Assembly (NCBI GenBank): GCA_029204225.1
Contig: CM055113.1
Span: forward strand, 29,610,805-29,674,804
DNA length: 64,000 bases
Direction: 5' to 3'
DNA from: Diphasiastrum complanatum
Taxonomy: Eukaryota > Streptophyta > Lycopodiopsida > Lycopodiales > Lycopodiaceae
Shown here: one piece after another, positions 34,957 through 45,934 of the stretch
How positions within the stretch are numbered: position 1 is the stretch's first letter
How the letters are laid out: each line of letters starts with the position of its first letter
Translations under genes and position numbers: made by a program
The notes under the pieces: model-generated
The model's database searches: none
What the model was told of the DNA's origin: nothing
What the model saw: only the letters and a program-made list of their open reading frames with translations

Positions 34957-37124
34957 CGATATAGCGAAATTGAGTGTGTCTAGCAGCGGGACTAATGGGT
35001 CCAACATAATCAATTTCCCATTTTTGAGTGACAAGATGTAAAGGCATATCCTTGAAGAGAGTTGGCCACCAAAATTTGGCCAAGAGGATTTCTAAAGTAG
35101 TGATTTCGGAAGAAAAATGACCTGCTCCAACACCTTCATGAGTGAGGGAGATGATAGAGGGTATTTCACCTTCAGTAAGACAACATCGGATAATTCCATC
35201 TAACCCTTGTTTGTAAAGTTGGCCTACAATTAACGTATAAGATTTGGTTTTGAGGATCAACACATGTTGTTTGGGTTTAGATAAGGATGGATTCCTTTTT
35301 CCTAAAGTTAAATATTCTATGATTTCCTTGGCCCAAATGGGTGTAGAGTCAACCTAAAATAAGATGGCATCGGGTAAATCATCGTTGACGCCTTGATCTG
35401 GGGTAGGTAGGTTAGGAATTCGAGATAGATGGTCTGCTAAAAAATGTTGAACTCCCTTTTGAACCACGATCCTAAACTCAAATTCTCATAGTAAGAGGAT
35501 CCATCGAGTGATACGACCAGTGGTGCAAGTCTTGTTGATGAGATATAGGAGTGCTTGATGATTAGTGAAGAAGGCAAAAAATTTTCCTAGAAGATAATGG
35601 CGAAACTTCTAAACCGCATATACCATTTCGAAAGCTTCCCGTTCGGCAGTGGTATAATTGACTTCAGCAGGTATCAATTGTCTACTGAAAAATCGGATTG
35701 GATAATCCTTTTTGAATTCTCCCGGTTGGATGAGCACTATCCAATGGCATACTTGGATGCATCGGTATGCACATGGAACTCTTTGGAGTAATCAGGAGCC
35801 CGGAGGATAGGTGCATTGGTAAGGGCTTCTTTGAGTTGATTGAATGTGATGCGTTGTTCATCAGTCCAATTGGGGACAACAACTACTTTGTAGATTAATC
35901 ATGCTTTATTAGCGAAGTAAAAAATAAAGCACCGATAGTAGTTGGCGTGGCCAAGGAAAGAATACACTTGGCGGATGGTACGTGGTTCCGGTAGATTTTG
36001 AATGATGAGGATCTTTTCTGGGTCAATTGTGATGCCATCTTTTGAAATGATATGGCCTAACACAATACCATGTGTTACCCAGATCTGGCATTTTTCAAGG
36101 TTCATGGAGATGTCGAAACGTTGACATTGGATAAAAAAGATAGATGTCGTGATTCTTCTGAATGTGCACCTAAATCATCCAAGTAAACTTCTAGGGTGTC
36201 GCCCATCTGTTGAGAAAAGACAGTTTGCATAGCACGTTGGAAGGTGCAAGGGGCATTACAGAGACCAAAGGGCATGACTTTCCAACAGAATGTTCTCCAT
36301 TCTATGGCAAAAGCAATTTTATGTTGATTTTCATCAGCAATTTGGATCATATTATATCCGCTAAAGCCATCTAAGAAGGAGTAGGCCTCATCTCCTGCTC
36401 GATTATCTAGGATGGATTCTCCGAAAGGTAATGGAAAATGATCACGTTTTCTAATGGCATTAAGTTTTTGAAATCGACACAGATCCGGAGTTTTCCATTT
36501 TTCTTAGGAACGATGACAATTGGGGAGACCCACTCAATATGTTCGATTTCAAAGATGAATCTTTCATCTAACAAGAGTTGGAGTTCTTCTTTGATTTTGG
36601 CCTTGTATATTGGATTGCATAAGTAGGGACAACTAGCAGTTGGCCTCGCACCTAGTTAAGGGTAATACAATGCACAGCTACTTGGGGGGAGACTCATTTC
36701 ATGTCTTTATAGGACCAAGCAAAGACATGTCTATATCTACACAGGAGCTTTTCAAGTCGTCTGCGTTGTTCGCGATTGAGATGAGCCCCGATGTGGACAA
36801 TGTATTCGTTACTTTCATTTGGCTCACTCAAGGAAAGAATGATGGTTTGGGCAGGGCCTTCATAGGGCGAATTACCATTTGGCTCACGTTGAGCTTGGGG
36901 TAATTGGATTGTCACATCCTCGATCGTATAGTCCTTAAACTATTCAAGCACATTATGTGTTGGAGATTTGAGGGGGGCCTTGTCTTTCAACTGTCTGCAT
37001 GGTGATTTTGGAGGTTCGGAGTTTGGTGTAGGAACATATGCAATCTCAGAAACTTCCCTAGCAGTGGTAAGGTCATCAGGCAACTGAATCTAAAGAGGTT
37101 TCTTCATCTTTTCCTTCATGGTAT
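34957..37124 (-). mobile_element. Ty3/gypsy protease/RT, RNase H and integrase N-terminal part (unit 2)
   Basis: This is a longer version of 25762-26904. From the right it has a pre-RT region with HVFAWSYKDM (about 36700), the RT start (EWVSPIVIVPKKNGKLRICVDF), the finger and palm motifs CWKVMPFGLCNAP and VYLDD (36180-36290), then the RT end, RNase H and integrase start. The HVFAWSYKDM region resembles Tat-like plant Ty3 elements. Broken in several places. Confidence 0.87.
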
Positions 37125-38238
37125 TGTCAGAAATGGTGAACTCCTGCAACTTTGCCGCAAAGCAAAAGTCAACGAGCCTTGACTCGAAGGTCAAACGATT
37201 CGCGAAAGTCAATGTTCTTCCGGGACAAACGAAGAACGAACGATTTGTGAATCATTCGTGAATTGTAAACATACCTCTAGGACCGCAAGAACCGCAAAGG
37301 GACGCAAAATGAAAAGACATGAAAGAAACGAAAGGAAACGAAAGAAATGAAGGGGAATCCTTCGTGCTGCAGCTGGCAGCTCAACAGGCTTGGAGTCCTA
37401 GACTTCACGCCCAGCTGAAATGGGTAGCAACTGATTAGTTGATTAGTGTTAACTACTCTTGTAATTCTCTATTTAGCTATCTTGTAAACTCCACATAGTG
37501 GAGATAAAAAATATATTTATGGATCATAACGAAGACTGTAACATAGAGAATGTGCGTGAGTAGAGCAGAAAAGAAAAACATCAGAAACGAAAGAGCTGTG
37601 CATAAAAGTCTGCCAAGGAGTAGAACACAGCGAAAGAGCAGAGCGTCAGGCCGCCAACAAGCGTGACACTGATGATCTCACTCTTAAAATCAAACTGATA
37701 ATTGATTGTTCTATTTTTGTGCATCTCCTTGTCTTACGCTATCTTGATTGCTAGAATGAAATCTATTCTGTTGTTAGAATGGAATCCGTTCTATGATGTG
37801 TAGTCGCATGTCTAGGTTCCTGTGAAGCTTCCGCACAAAAGAAAATTTCAAAGAAACAAAATTGTTCGCGACAACGAAATAAAACCAGTTTCGCGTATCA
37901 GAGCACACAGGTTGTCAAAACTGATATCTAAGCAGTGATTCTCTAGACAACACAATATGGCTACAACAATCCAAACAAGATTAGCAATCAGTCTGGATGG
38001 TGCAAATTACAGTGATTCAAGATCAAAACACTTCTGAAGGGCAAAGGCATCTGGTCGGTGACCGAACTCTCAGAGGTGCAGCCTCTAGAAGGATACCCGA
38101 GGAGAGCTAAATGGATCAGAAAAGATGAGCGTGCAATGGCGATCATCGTTTCATCCATCAATGAAGATCTACTCATGCAGATTGAAGACTGTGAAAGCAG
38201 CCATGCAGCGTGGGAAAGATTAAAACAAAAGTATGTTG
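37125..38238 (+). mobile_element. Copia F2 (unit 2): 5' LTR and gag N-terminus
   Basis: The LTR runs from 37125 (TGTCAGAAATGG) to about 37893. A primer site and a gag start at about 37957 follow, continuing to LKQKYV at 38238. The 5' end of the LTR sits directly in Ty3 sequence. Broken. Confidence 0.86.
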
Positions 38239-40220
38239 AGCGGCTTCGTGAGCAGATCTGCAATCATGTCTTCTGATTTTATGTATTGGACCTGGAGCTC
38301 TCCTTTCAAGATTAAACCTCAAATGCGATGGTACTTTAGAGGTATGTGTTTTGTCTTTGAATGGAAGACAAGAACCTGGGACAGATAAATGGCACTCAGA
38401 GAGTCCATCATCATCGTGCATGGCCCTTCTTGTGGTATCCCGATTGCTTCCAACATCATCTACAGCCACACTACCTCGTTCGCCACCTTTAAAGCTGCGA
38501 CGTATTCAGCTTTGCAAGAGGATTGAGCTACCAAGGTTGCTTTTTGCATATCCAGCTGATTGCAACTCTGCACACTATGGTACATCCTCCAGTTATGGAC
38601 TTGTTGTTATCTTTGCAGCTCGCCCAGCTAGCATCACTGTAGTGATGCAACTCAAATCCCTTTCTTTCGTTCTTAGCTCTGTAGGCTAATCCCATATTTT
38701 GGGTACCCTTCAGATACTATAGGATTCGTTTTGCCATTTGCCAATGTGCCATGCTAGGATTGGAAGAGAATTGGCTTAAAGCATAAACAGAGAAAGCTAG
38801 ATCGGGTCTAGTACAAATTGTAAGGTACATCATACTACCGATCAAGTTTTGGTAGGGTATACCTGCCATCTTTTGTTCTTCCTCTTCTGTTTTTGGTCAA
38901 TCCTGCTTCGTCAGCTTGGCTCCAACTATCATTGGTGTGGCCTTTTCTTTGGAGTCCAACATGTGATACTGCTTAAGCCCTTTTCTGGCATATTCAGAAT
39001 GACTCAAGTGCATTTCGCCCTTTGTTCGATCTCCTTTGATCTCCAGCCAGAGGTATTTCGTTGCTTCTCCAAAATTTGTGATTTAATAACTTTCAAAAAT
39101 GTGACTCTTCATGTCTTTGATCAGCATCAAGGAATTTCCTATCATTAGGGAATCATCCATGAAGATAGTCAGTATTACAAAATCTTTTCCTACTCTTTTT
39201 ATGTAGACATTACAGTCTGGTTCTGTAGGATTGAAGTCTAGAGACTTCAGAAGACTATCGAGCTTCTTATACCAATCTCGTGATGCTTGTTTTAGACCAT
39301 AGATGCATCTCTGCAACCGACAGACATATTGTCAATTGTCGAGGTCTTCAAATCTTTCAGGCTGCTTCATGAAGATTTTCTCCTCTAGATCTCCATGGAG
39401 AAAGGTTGTTTTCACATCAATCTGGTGCATTTTCAGATTGTGTTGTGTGACTTATGCAAGGAGTAGTCGTATGCTTGTCATCTTGACCATCAACGAATAT
39501 GTGTCGAAATGACTGATAGCAGATCTTTTCTCAATGTAGGCATGTAAAGTACTCCTGGTAGCTCTGCTTGCCCTGACAGTGTTCGCAGCTCTAGAGTGTC
39601 GATGTCTTTGACATCATGTCTGCTCCCATCACCTAGAATCACTACTCTGTTATTTTTGAGCTCTCTGAAGTCGATCAAGATCTTTTTGTTGCAGGTGATG
39701 TTGCTCTTGAATCAATGACTACATCGTAGTCGTGTTCAGTGTAGCTCGTTGAAGCTTCATCAAGTATCGTGAAGGCTTCATCACCTCTATCAGCATCCTT
39801 GGATGACTCTGCAACATTAGCCTTTTCAGCTTTTTTTTTTCTTTTTGGGTTGAATCTGCAATCGTATGCAGAGTGCCCCTTCTTCTTGCATTGCATGCAA
39901 GGTATTGCTAGATTGAACCAGCATTTCTTGGTCGTATGGCCTGGTTTGTGACAATGATCACAGGAAGAAGATTGTTGATTCGAGGACTTCGTCTTCTCAA
40001 ATCTTGGCTTGTTCTTGTTCTTCTTCTTTCCTTTCGTGAAGAGGGCCTTCTCTTGATCACTACTTCCCTCTCCTTCGTCTCTCATCAGTCTCTCATCAGT
40101 GACAAGACTGACTGCTTTGTCGAATGTCATATCTGGTAGACTCAATATGAGCATTCTCAGCGGCTGATAGGACGTCGGTAGAGACTTCATAAAGTACATC
40201 AGCTGCTTTGGTGCTGGGAC
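38239..40220 (-). mobile_element. Copia F2, left-facing part: RNase H, RT, protease, gag
   Basis: From left to right, read on the minus strand: RNase H (38239-38690), RT including RCIYGLKQASRDWYKKL and a MDD active-site motif (38690-39320), a protease piece (39490-39760) and gag with two zinc knuckles (CDHCHKPGHTTKKC, CMQCKKKGHSAYDC; 39840-39970). It is interrupted at 40220 by copia G and continues at 43454. The integrase was not seen. Broken in several places. Confidence 0.85.
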
Positions 40221-40833
40221 TGTCAAAATATTGAAAAATCTATGTAATGTTGTGAGTATGGGTCCTAAAAATGCCAAAGATGAATTGAGCTCTTTTGGCT
40301 TAGTATAAACCCATCTTAGAATAAAATATTCAAGGTACGTAGAAGTAGAAACTCGAGCTACCGTAGGAATTGCCATTTGTACTTTACATGCCACATTTAA
40401 TGCATGAAAAGACTATGTGGCACAATTAGACATAGTGAGGTGGCTTGGATAAGTCTAGATAGCTTGAGAGGTGGATCCACAACTCCAATTCAACTCAAAG
40501 TAGGAGAAGAGTCCATGGATCTATATATATGTGATGTACTCTCATTGAGAGAATGATGAAGTTTGTGTGTAATGCAAATTTGGAGATAAGCTCTTTGTGC
40601 CCTCTCTCTCTCCACGAGTTTTGTACTTGTTATTTTCTCTCTCTAGCTGAGTATAGGCATTTATGATGCTTTGTCTTATGTTTCGTTGACAGATCTTGCT
40701 TGTAACACAATAATATTGCTTGTATGATCAGCTTTCCTATTGACAACCAATGCTAGTCTAATCTTTATGGTGTTATTGTACTTAGGAGATCAAAAATACA
40801 TGTGTAGGGCATCCCACACGTGTGAATTCAGCA
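40221..40833 (+). repeat. Family G 5' LTR (613 bp)
   Basis: It starts TGTCAAAATATTG and ends ATTCAGCA before the primer site. A TATA box (CTATATATATG) lies near 40520. A half-matching CCCACACGTGTGAA stands at 40813-40826, seven bases from the LTR end. Confidence 0.92.
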
Positions 40834-42837
40834 TGGTATCAGAGCCTACCTAAGTTTTACAAGCAAATCTAATCAAAAAGTGTGCAGATCTGATCAGATT
40901 TCAAGCTAGGAATTGTCTAGATTTTACCTTCTAGCTAGTTTGTAGTTTTCTTGTGATTCTGAGCTATAAACCACATTGAATGGGCCAGATCAGGTACTGT
41001 ACGGAATTTCAAGTGCTGGCATGTGTGAAATCCGCCCATTTTCAGATTGATGGTTCTCTCTCTCCTCAAATCCAAATTTCAAGCAAATTAGCCTACTAGA
41101 AAGCTATAAATGTGTAGAATTTGATGCAATTTGAATCATACAGCTGGATAAGCCAATCAAAAGTTATAAGCTTTTGAAGAGTCGTAGGTAGGGTGCCTAG
41201 ACCTGTGGCAAATCATGTGTAATGTCATTTATTGCTTGAATGATCACAAAAATCATCCAGAAGCTATATAATCTCATCTATATGTGATTTAGACAAAACT
41301 TATAGGTTCTAGGCAAATTGTTTCATACAAATAGATTGTATTTGAGTCAATTTGACATTCTTGGAATATTTCACACGTGTGAAATTCAGAGAACCATAAC
41401 TTTTGCCATACTTCATCTTTTTTGATGATTTAAATCTTGGTTTAGAGAGATTGTCAAGTTAGTGAGATCTATCTCATAGTTTTTTTTTGCTAAGTCTTAC
41501 ATAGGATTTGGTTCTGTACCCTTGATTGGTTCCTATAGTGAGAAGATAAGAAATTCTTTCATCCATCTTTTTTTATTTAATTCTAATCTCTCTTGCCTTA
41601 TTTTTTAAGTGGAAGCTGTTTCAACTTGATGTCTCCAACGCTTTTTTGAATGGCTATCTTGAGGAAGAGATATACGTGGAACAGCCTCAAGGATTTATCA
41701 AGGATAAATCTAAGGTGTGTTTGCTATTTAGAAGTCTTTATGGCTTAAAGCAAGCACCTAGATCATGGTATTCAAGACTCAACAACTTTCTACTTTCATT
41801 AGGATTTGTGCTTAGTGACTATGATCCTTCTATGTACTTAAAATTTGATGGTAGTAATATTGTCATTCTCCTAATCTATGTAGATGACATTATTCTTAGT
41901 GGAAGTTGTTTGATGCTAGTTCAAGAAACCAAAGATGCATTAGGAAAAGAATTTAAAATGCAAGATATAGGAGAGATCCATTACATTTTGGGCCTTGAGA
42001 TTGATTTTCATGAAGAGTATGCTTTTATTTGTCAATCTAGATGTGTCTTTTCTATGTTGAGAAAATTCAATATGCAAAGTTGTAAAGGCATAGATACTCC
42101 CATGGAGCAACATGTAAAAGATCCTATTAAAGGTGATGAAAGATCCTTTGGGGACATCACACTTTATAGGAGTCTTATAGGCTCTTTAATTTGGCTTGAG
42201 CTATTGTGTGCGCAAATTGAGTCAATTTATGCAAGATCCCAAGATCCAACATTGGAAGATGGCCAAGAGAGGTCTAAGATATGTATTTTGTACTCAAGAT
42301 TATGGTTTATTATACAAGAATGAAGATCTAACCATTGTTGGCTATTCAGATTCCGATTTTGCAAGTGATAAAGTGGATCAGAAGTCCATTAATGCATATA
42401 CTATCTTTCTTGGAGGCAATCTTGTGTCTTGGCTTTCAAAAGAGCAAGATACCATATCTCTATCATCTTGTGAGGCCGAGTATAAAGCACTCACTACAAC
42501 AACTAAAGAGGTGCTTTGGATCAAGAGGTTAGTCATGGAGCTAAAGTGCATCAAAGAGGATGATCTTCCCTTGATCAAATGTGACAACATATCGGCACAA
42601 GCTCTTGCAAACAATCCTATTTTTCATGCAAGAAGCAAGCATATATAAGTGGCACACCATTTTGTAAGGGAAAAGCTCATTGGAAGTGAAATCAACTTAG
42701 AACATGTCGACACATCTTCGTGTATTGTTGATCTTCTCACAAAGCCACTTTGCAAAAGTGCCTTCTCAAAGCATAGGTCTGATCTTGGTCTTATCTCAAG
42801 ATCAATGCTTGATTCACATTAGATACATTTTTAGGAG

Positions 42838-43448
42838 TGTCAAAATATTGAAAAATCTATCTAATGTTGTGAGTATGGGTCCTAAAAATGCCAAAGATGA
42901 ATTGAGCTCTTTTGGCTTAGTATAGACACATCTTAGAATAAAATATTCAAGGTAGGTAGAAATAGAAACTCGAACTACCATAGGAATTGCCATTTGTACT
43001 TTACATGCCACATTTAATGCATGAAAAGACTATGTGGCACAATTAGACATAGTGAGGTGGCTTGGATAAGTCTAGACAACTTGAGGTGTGGATCCACAAC
43101 TCCAATTCAACTCAAAGTAGGAGAAGAGTCCATGGATCTATATATATGTGATATACTCTCATTGAGAAAATGATGAAATTTGTGTGTAATGCAAATTTGG
43201 AGACAAGCTCTTTGTGCCCTCTCTCTCTCCATGAGTTTTGTACTTGCTATTTTCTCTCTAGCCGAGTAGAGGCATTTGTGATGCTTTGTCTTATGTTTTG
43301 TTGACAGATCTTGCTTGTAACACAATAATATTGCTTGTATGATCAGCTTTCCTATTGACAACCAATGCTAGTCTAATCTTTATGGTGTTATTGTACTTAG
43401 GAGATCAAAAATACATGTGTAGGGCGTCCCACACATGTGAATTCAGCA
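42838..43448 (+). repeat. Family G 3' LTR (611 bp)
   Basis: It matches 40221-40833 along its length and is followed by the GGGAC duplication. Confidence 0.92.
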
Positions 43449-43588
43449 GGGACCTAGTGCTCCTATCCTGATGCAGCGAGTTGAGCGAAGATTGTTCTGA
43501 TCTTCTCAACATGCTGGTCCAACTGGTTGCCATCCCATCGTATGGATTGCAGCTGATTGGGAAGGTGCATGACTGAAGCTGCAGTTGT
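43449..43588 (-). mobile_element. Copia F2 gag, continuation beyond the family G insertion
   Basis: The minus strand reads AASVMHLPNQLQSIRWDG and VEKIRTIFAQL, matching family F gag at about 23270-23380. It then runs in the same frame into Ty3 gag at about 43589. Broken. Confidence 0.8.
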
Positions 43589-45134
43589 GGTGGTTGGTAC
43601 TGATTTGGTGTAGGTGGTCATGGTTGGTATACCCTTGGGTGTGGTATAAGTTGTTGTGGAGGGTAGGGGCAGTATGCTCGATAGATGGTGGGTCATACGT
43701 TCAAGATTCTTAGATTTCTTTTCACGATGGTCAAAGTTGTCATCAGTACCTTCGTCTTCTTCACAGATAGCATCAATCATTATGCCTTTAAGTTGACCAT
43801 AAAGGTCAACTGGTTTTAGTTCATGGTGGATGTTTTTAGCTAGTCCAACCAAGAATAATTTGATGGCCATACGTTCAGTGATATTTTCATCAACACATTC
43901 TAGTTTGAGATGGTTAAAACACTCAATGTAGTTTTGAACTGACCCTTTACGATGCATATTGATATGGGTGAATGGGCTCTGAGTTTGGATGGTTTGAAAC
44001 GCTTGATGAGAGCGTCCTTGAGAGTAGTCCAAGAAGCAAGATCAGGAGCTTCAAGGTTGAGATACCACTGTTTGGTTATTCCATAGAGTACCATGGGGAA
44101 TAGGTGGATCTTTTCAATTTGAAAGGTATCTCCATAGAAATGGCATGCATTATCAAAGTCTTGGAGAAATCGGACTGGGTCAGATTCTCCATCGTACTTT
44201 GGCGCATCTATATGTGGGATTTTGCATTCTAGTCGTGGAGGAGCCAGATTGGACGATTCAGCACAATCTCGAGACATGATGTAGTATGCGAGTAGGGTAA
44301 AAGTACAGATGATCAGGGTAGTACTGTACTTGACCAAAAAATCAAAAAGGGGTAGTTTTCTTGCAGAATGGAGCAGTTTGAGTAAAAATTGTACGTTTGT
44401 GCAAAAATAGAAATCACAAATAGGCCTAGATATCATGGACAGTCAGATAAATCTAATTGCAATACTCGTGAATTCTAATAGGGGGTGCTTTCTATCAAAT
44501 ACTGATTTTTTATATTTTTTTAGGGATAGAATTCGCAGAGGGTATAGAGAAATCGTGCTCATTGAGGGCGATTTCGTGGTATGACTAGCGATTTCTGATA
44601 TTGAGGTTCTTCTGACAGACAAAGGAAATAGTGAAAAGGTGATTTTCTGACAGAAAGCAAGCAAAATCTTAGAGATAGAATTCGCGGAGCTGTTGGAGGA
44701 CTCACCTTTGATAGATCTAGCCTCAGTGAATCTGGCAAATTCTAAGACCAAGATCTGGGTTGAAAACAATGGATTTTGACAATATATCAAGTTGATTTTA
44801 GAGAATCTGAACATGGTCAAAATTCATAGAGGTGATAGAATGGAAGATCAGTGTCTGTTATGACTGCAGATAGACTGGCGAATTCTGACATACCTGTTTG
44901 GTCGAAAAAAATATCACTTGGGTCACTTCTTTTAGAGAAAATGCCCAAGTTGACACTTTTGTTGCTTCATCCCGGCTTGATAGGTTGCTCTGCAGCTCGT
45001 TGAGGACCTGGAGAGAAGTCTCATGTTGTGGTGTGAAGGTAAAAAACAAGCAAGCATACACACAAACACAAAAGCAAAAACGAAAGGAAAAGGAAGCTAG
45101 GTAGAAAAATCTTAAAAAGCGGCAACGGCACCAA
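43589..45134 (-). mobile_element. Ty3/gypsy gag and leader with primer-binding site
   Basis: From the right: a Ty3-type primer-binding site at 45119-45133 (minus strand TGGTGCCGTTGCCGC), a leader of about 850 bp, then gag from about 44276 (MSRDCAESSNL). The retrotransposon-gag region follows (IDAPKYDGESDPVRFLQDFD, ITKQWYLNLEA, NYIECFNHLKLEC). Orientation and position fit the 5' end of the same minus-strand Ty3 element whose RT and integrase lie at 34957-37124. That link is inferred. Broken. Confidence 0.8.
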
Positions 45135-45930
45135 TGCTGGAAGTAAATTTTGTTCACGCGATGGCTAGATCTACTCATGATGTGGTGTAGTATAGAGAGG
45201 ATCGTCCACCCTTTAAGATTCTACCAAAAGCTTCAAACGAAAATAGATAACAAGGATGGAAGCACTAAGGCTTACCCACTAGAACTGCAATGAAACTAAC
45301 TAAAACAACAAACAATAAATCCTTACTAAGGCTTACCCAAGTAGCAAGGTTACTAAACTAGATCCTAAATTAACACCCAAAAGGGGGAATGGAAATAAAT
45401 TGCGGCTAACCAATAATCAACAAATAAAGCATGCCACAAATAAACCAATGAGAAGGAGACAAGAGGAGGCTCGAGCACCTTCCCTCAACCTATGCACCTT
45501 TCCAAAGGGAACACAAATGAAATAGAGAGATAGTCTCAAAATAGAGAGCAAGATAGCTTAATCTCAAAAGTGTTGTGTACATGGCAAACTTTTATAGCAA
45601 GGAGGGTCTTCCATAAGTATTCACTAACTTATGGGATTAATTTAAAACTAGCCCTTCTAGAACTCCTAACTTAGGATTTAGAACTTTAAAAGTTTCTAAC
45701 TTTGAAACTTAAGATAACTTAAGACAAATATTTCTAAACTTAAGTTTCTTAAGTCTAAGTTCTAATCCTAAGTTTAAGTTATTTTATTATTTTAAGCTTC
45801 TACCCATGGACTTACAAAACACATGGAATAGTAGAAGTTTATTGGCAAATACTCATACGTGGGCTTACAAAACACATGCCACGGAGTTTTATTTCTTCTT
45901 TTTTTATATTTTCTCTGTGTTTGCATAGTT
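45135..45930 (-). repeat. Probable Ty3 5' LTR (right limit uncertain)
   Basis: It begins with TG directly beside the primer site. On the minus strand a TATAAAAG box lies at about 45588-45595. No second copy was found, so the right edge is approximate. Confidence 0.5.
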
Positions 45931-45934
45931 GCTA

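Larger units (their letters stand above)
28294..38639. repeat. Tandem segmental duplication, unit 2 (about 10.3 kb)
   Basis: This is the second copy of 19099-28293. It is about 1.15 kb longer, mostly because it keeps more of the Ty3 element. To its right the minus-strand copia F2 sequence carries on without a break, so the right edge of the unit is the ancestral continuation and the new junction is the one at 28294. Confidence 0.92.
40221..43448 (+). mobile_element. Internally deleted Ty1/copia 'family G' (3,228 bp) with target-site duplication
   Basis: 5' LTR 40221-40833, tRNA-iMet primer site from 40834 (TGGTATCAGAGCC), a leader of about 770 bp, then RT (about 41612-42320; LFRSLYGLKQAPRSW, YVDD) and RNase H (42196-42820), a purine tract and 3' LTR 42838-43448. 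The direct duplication GGGAC stands at 40216-40220 and 43449-43453. Gag, protease and integrase are absent. The LTRs differ by about 4% by eye, older than family C. It inserted into the left-facing F2 gag. Broken. Confidence 0.93.

Noticed and set aside
28294-38639. Second family C copy as an independent insertion
   Set aside because: It has no 5' end of its own, and the flanking Ty3 and F sequences are duplicated with it.
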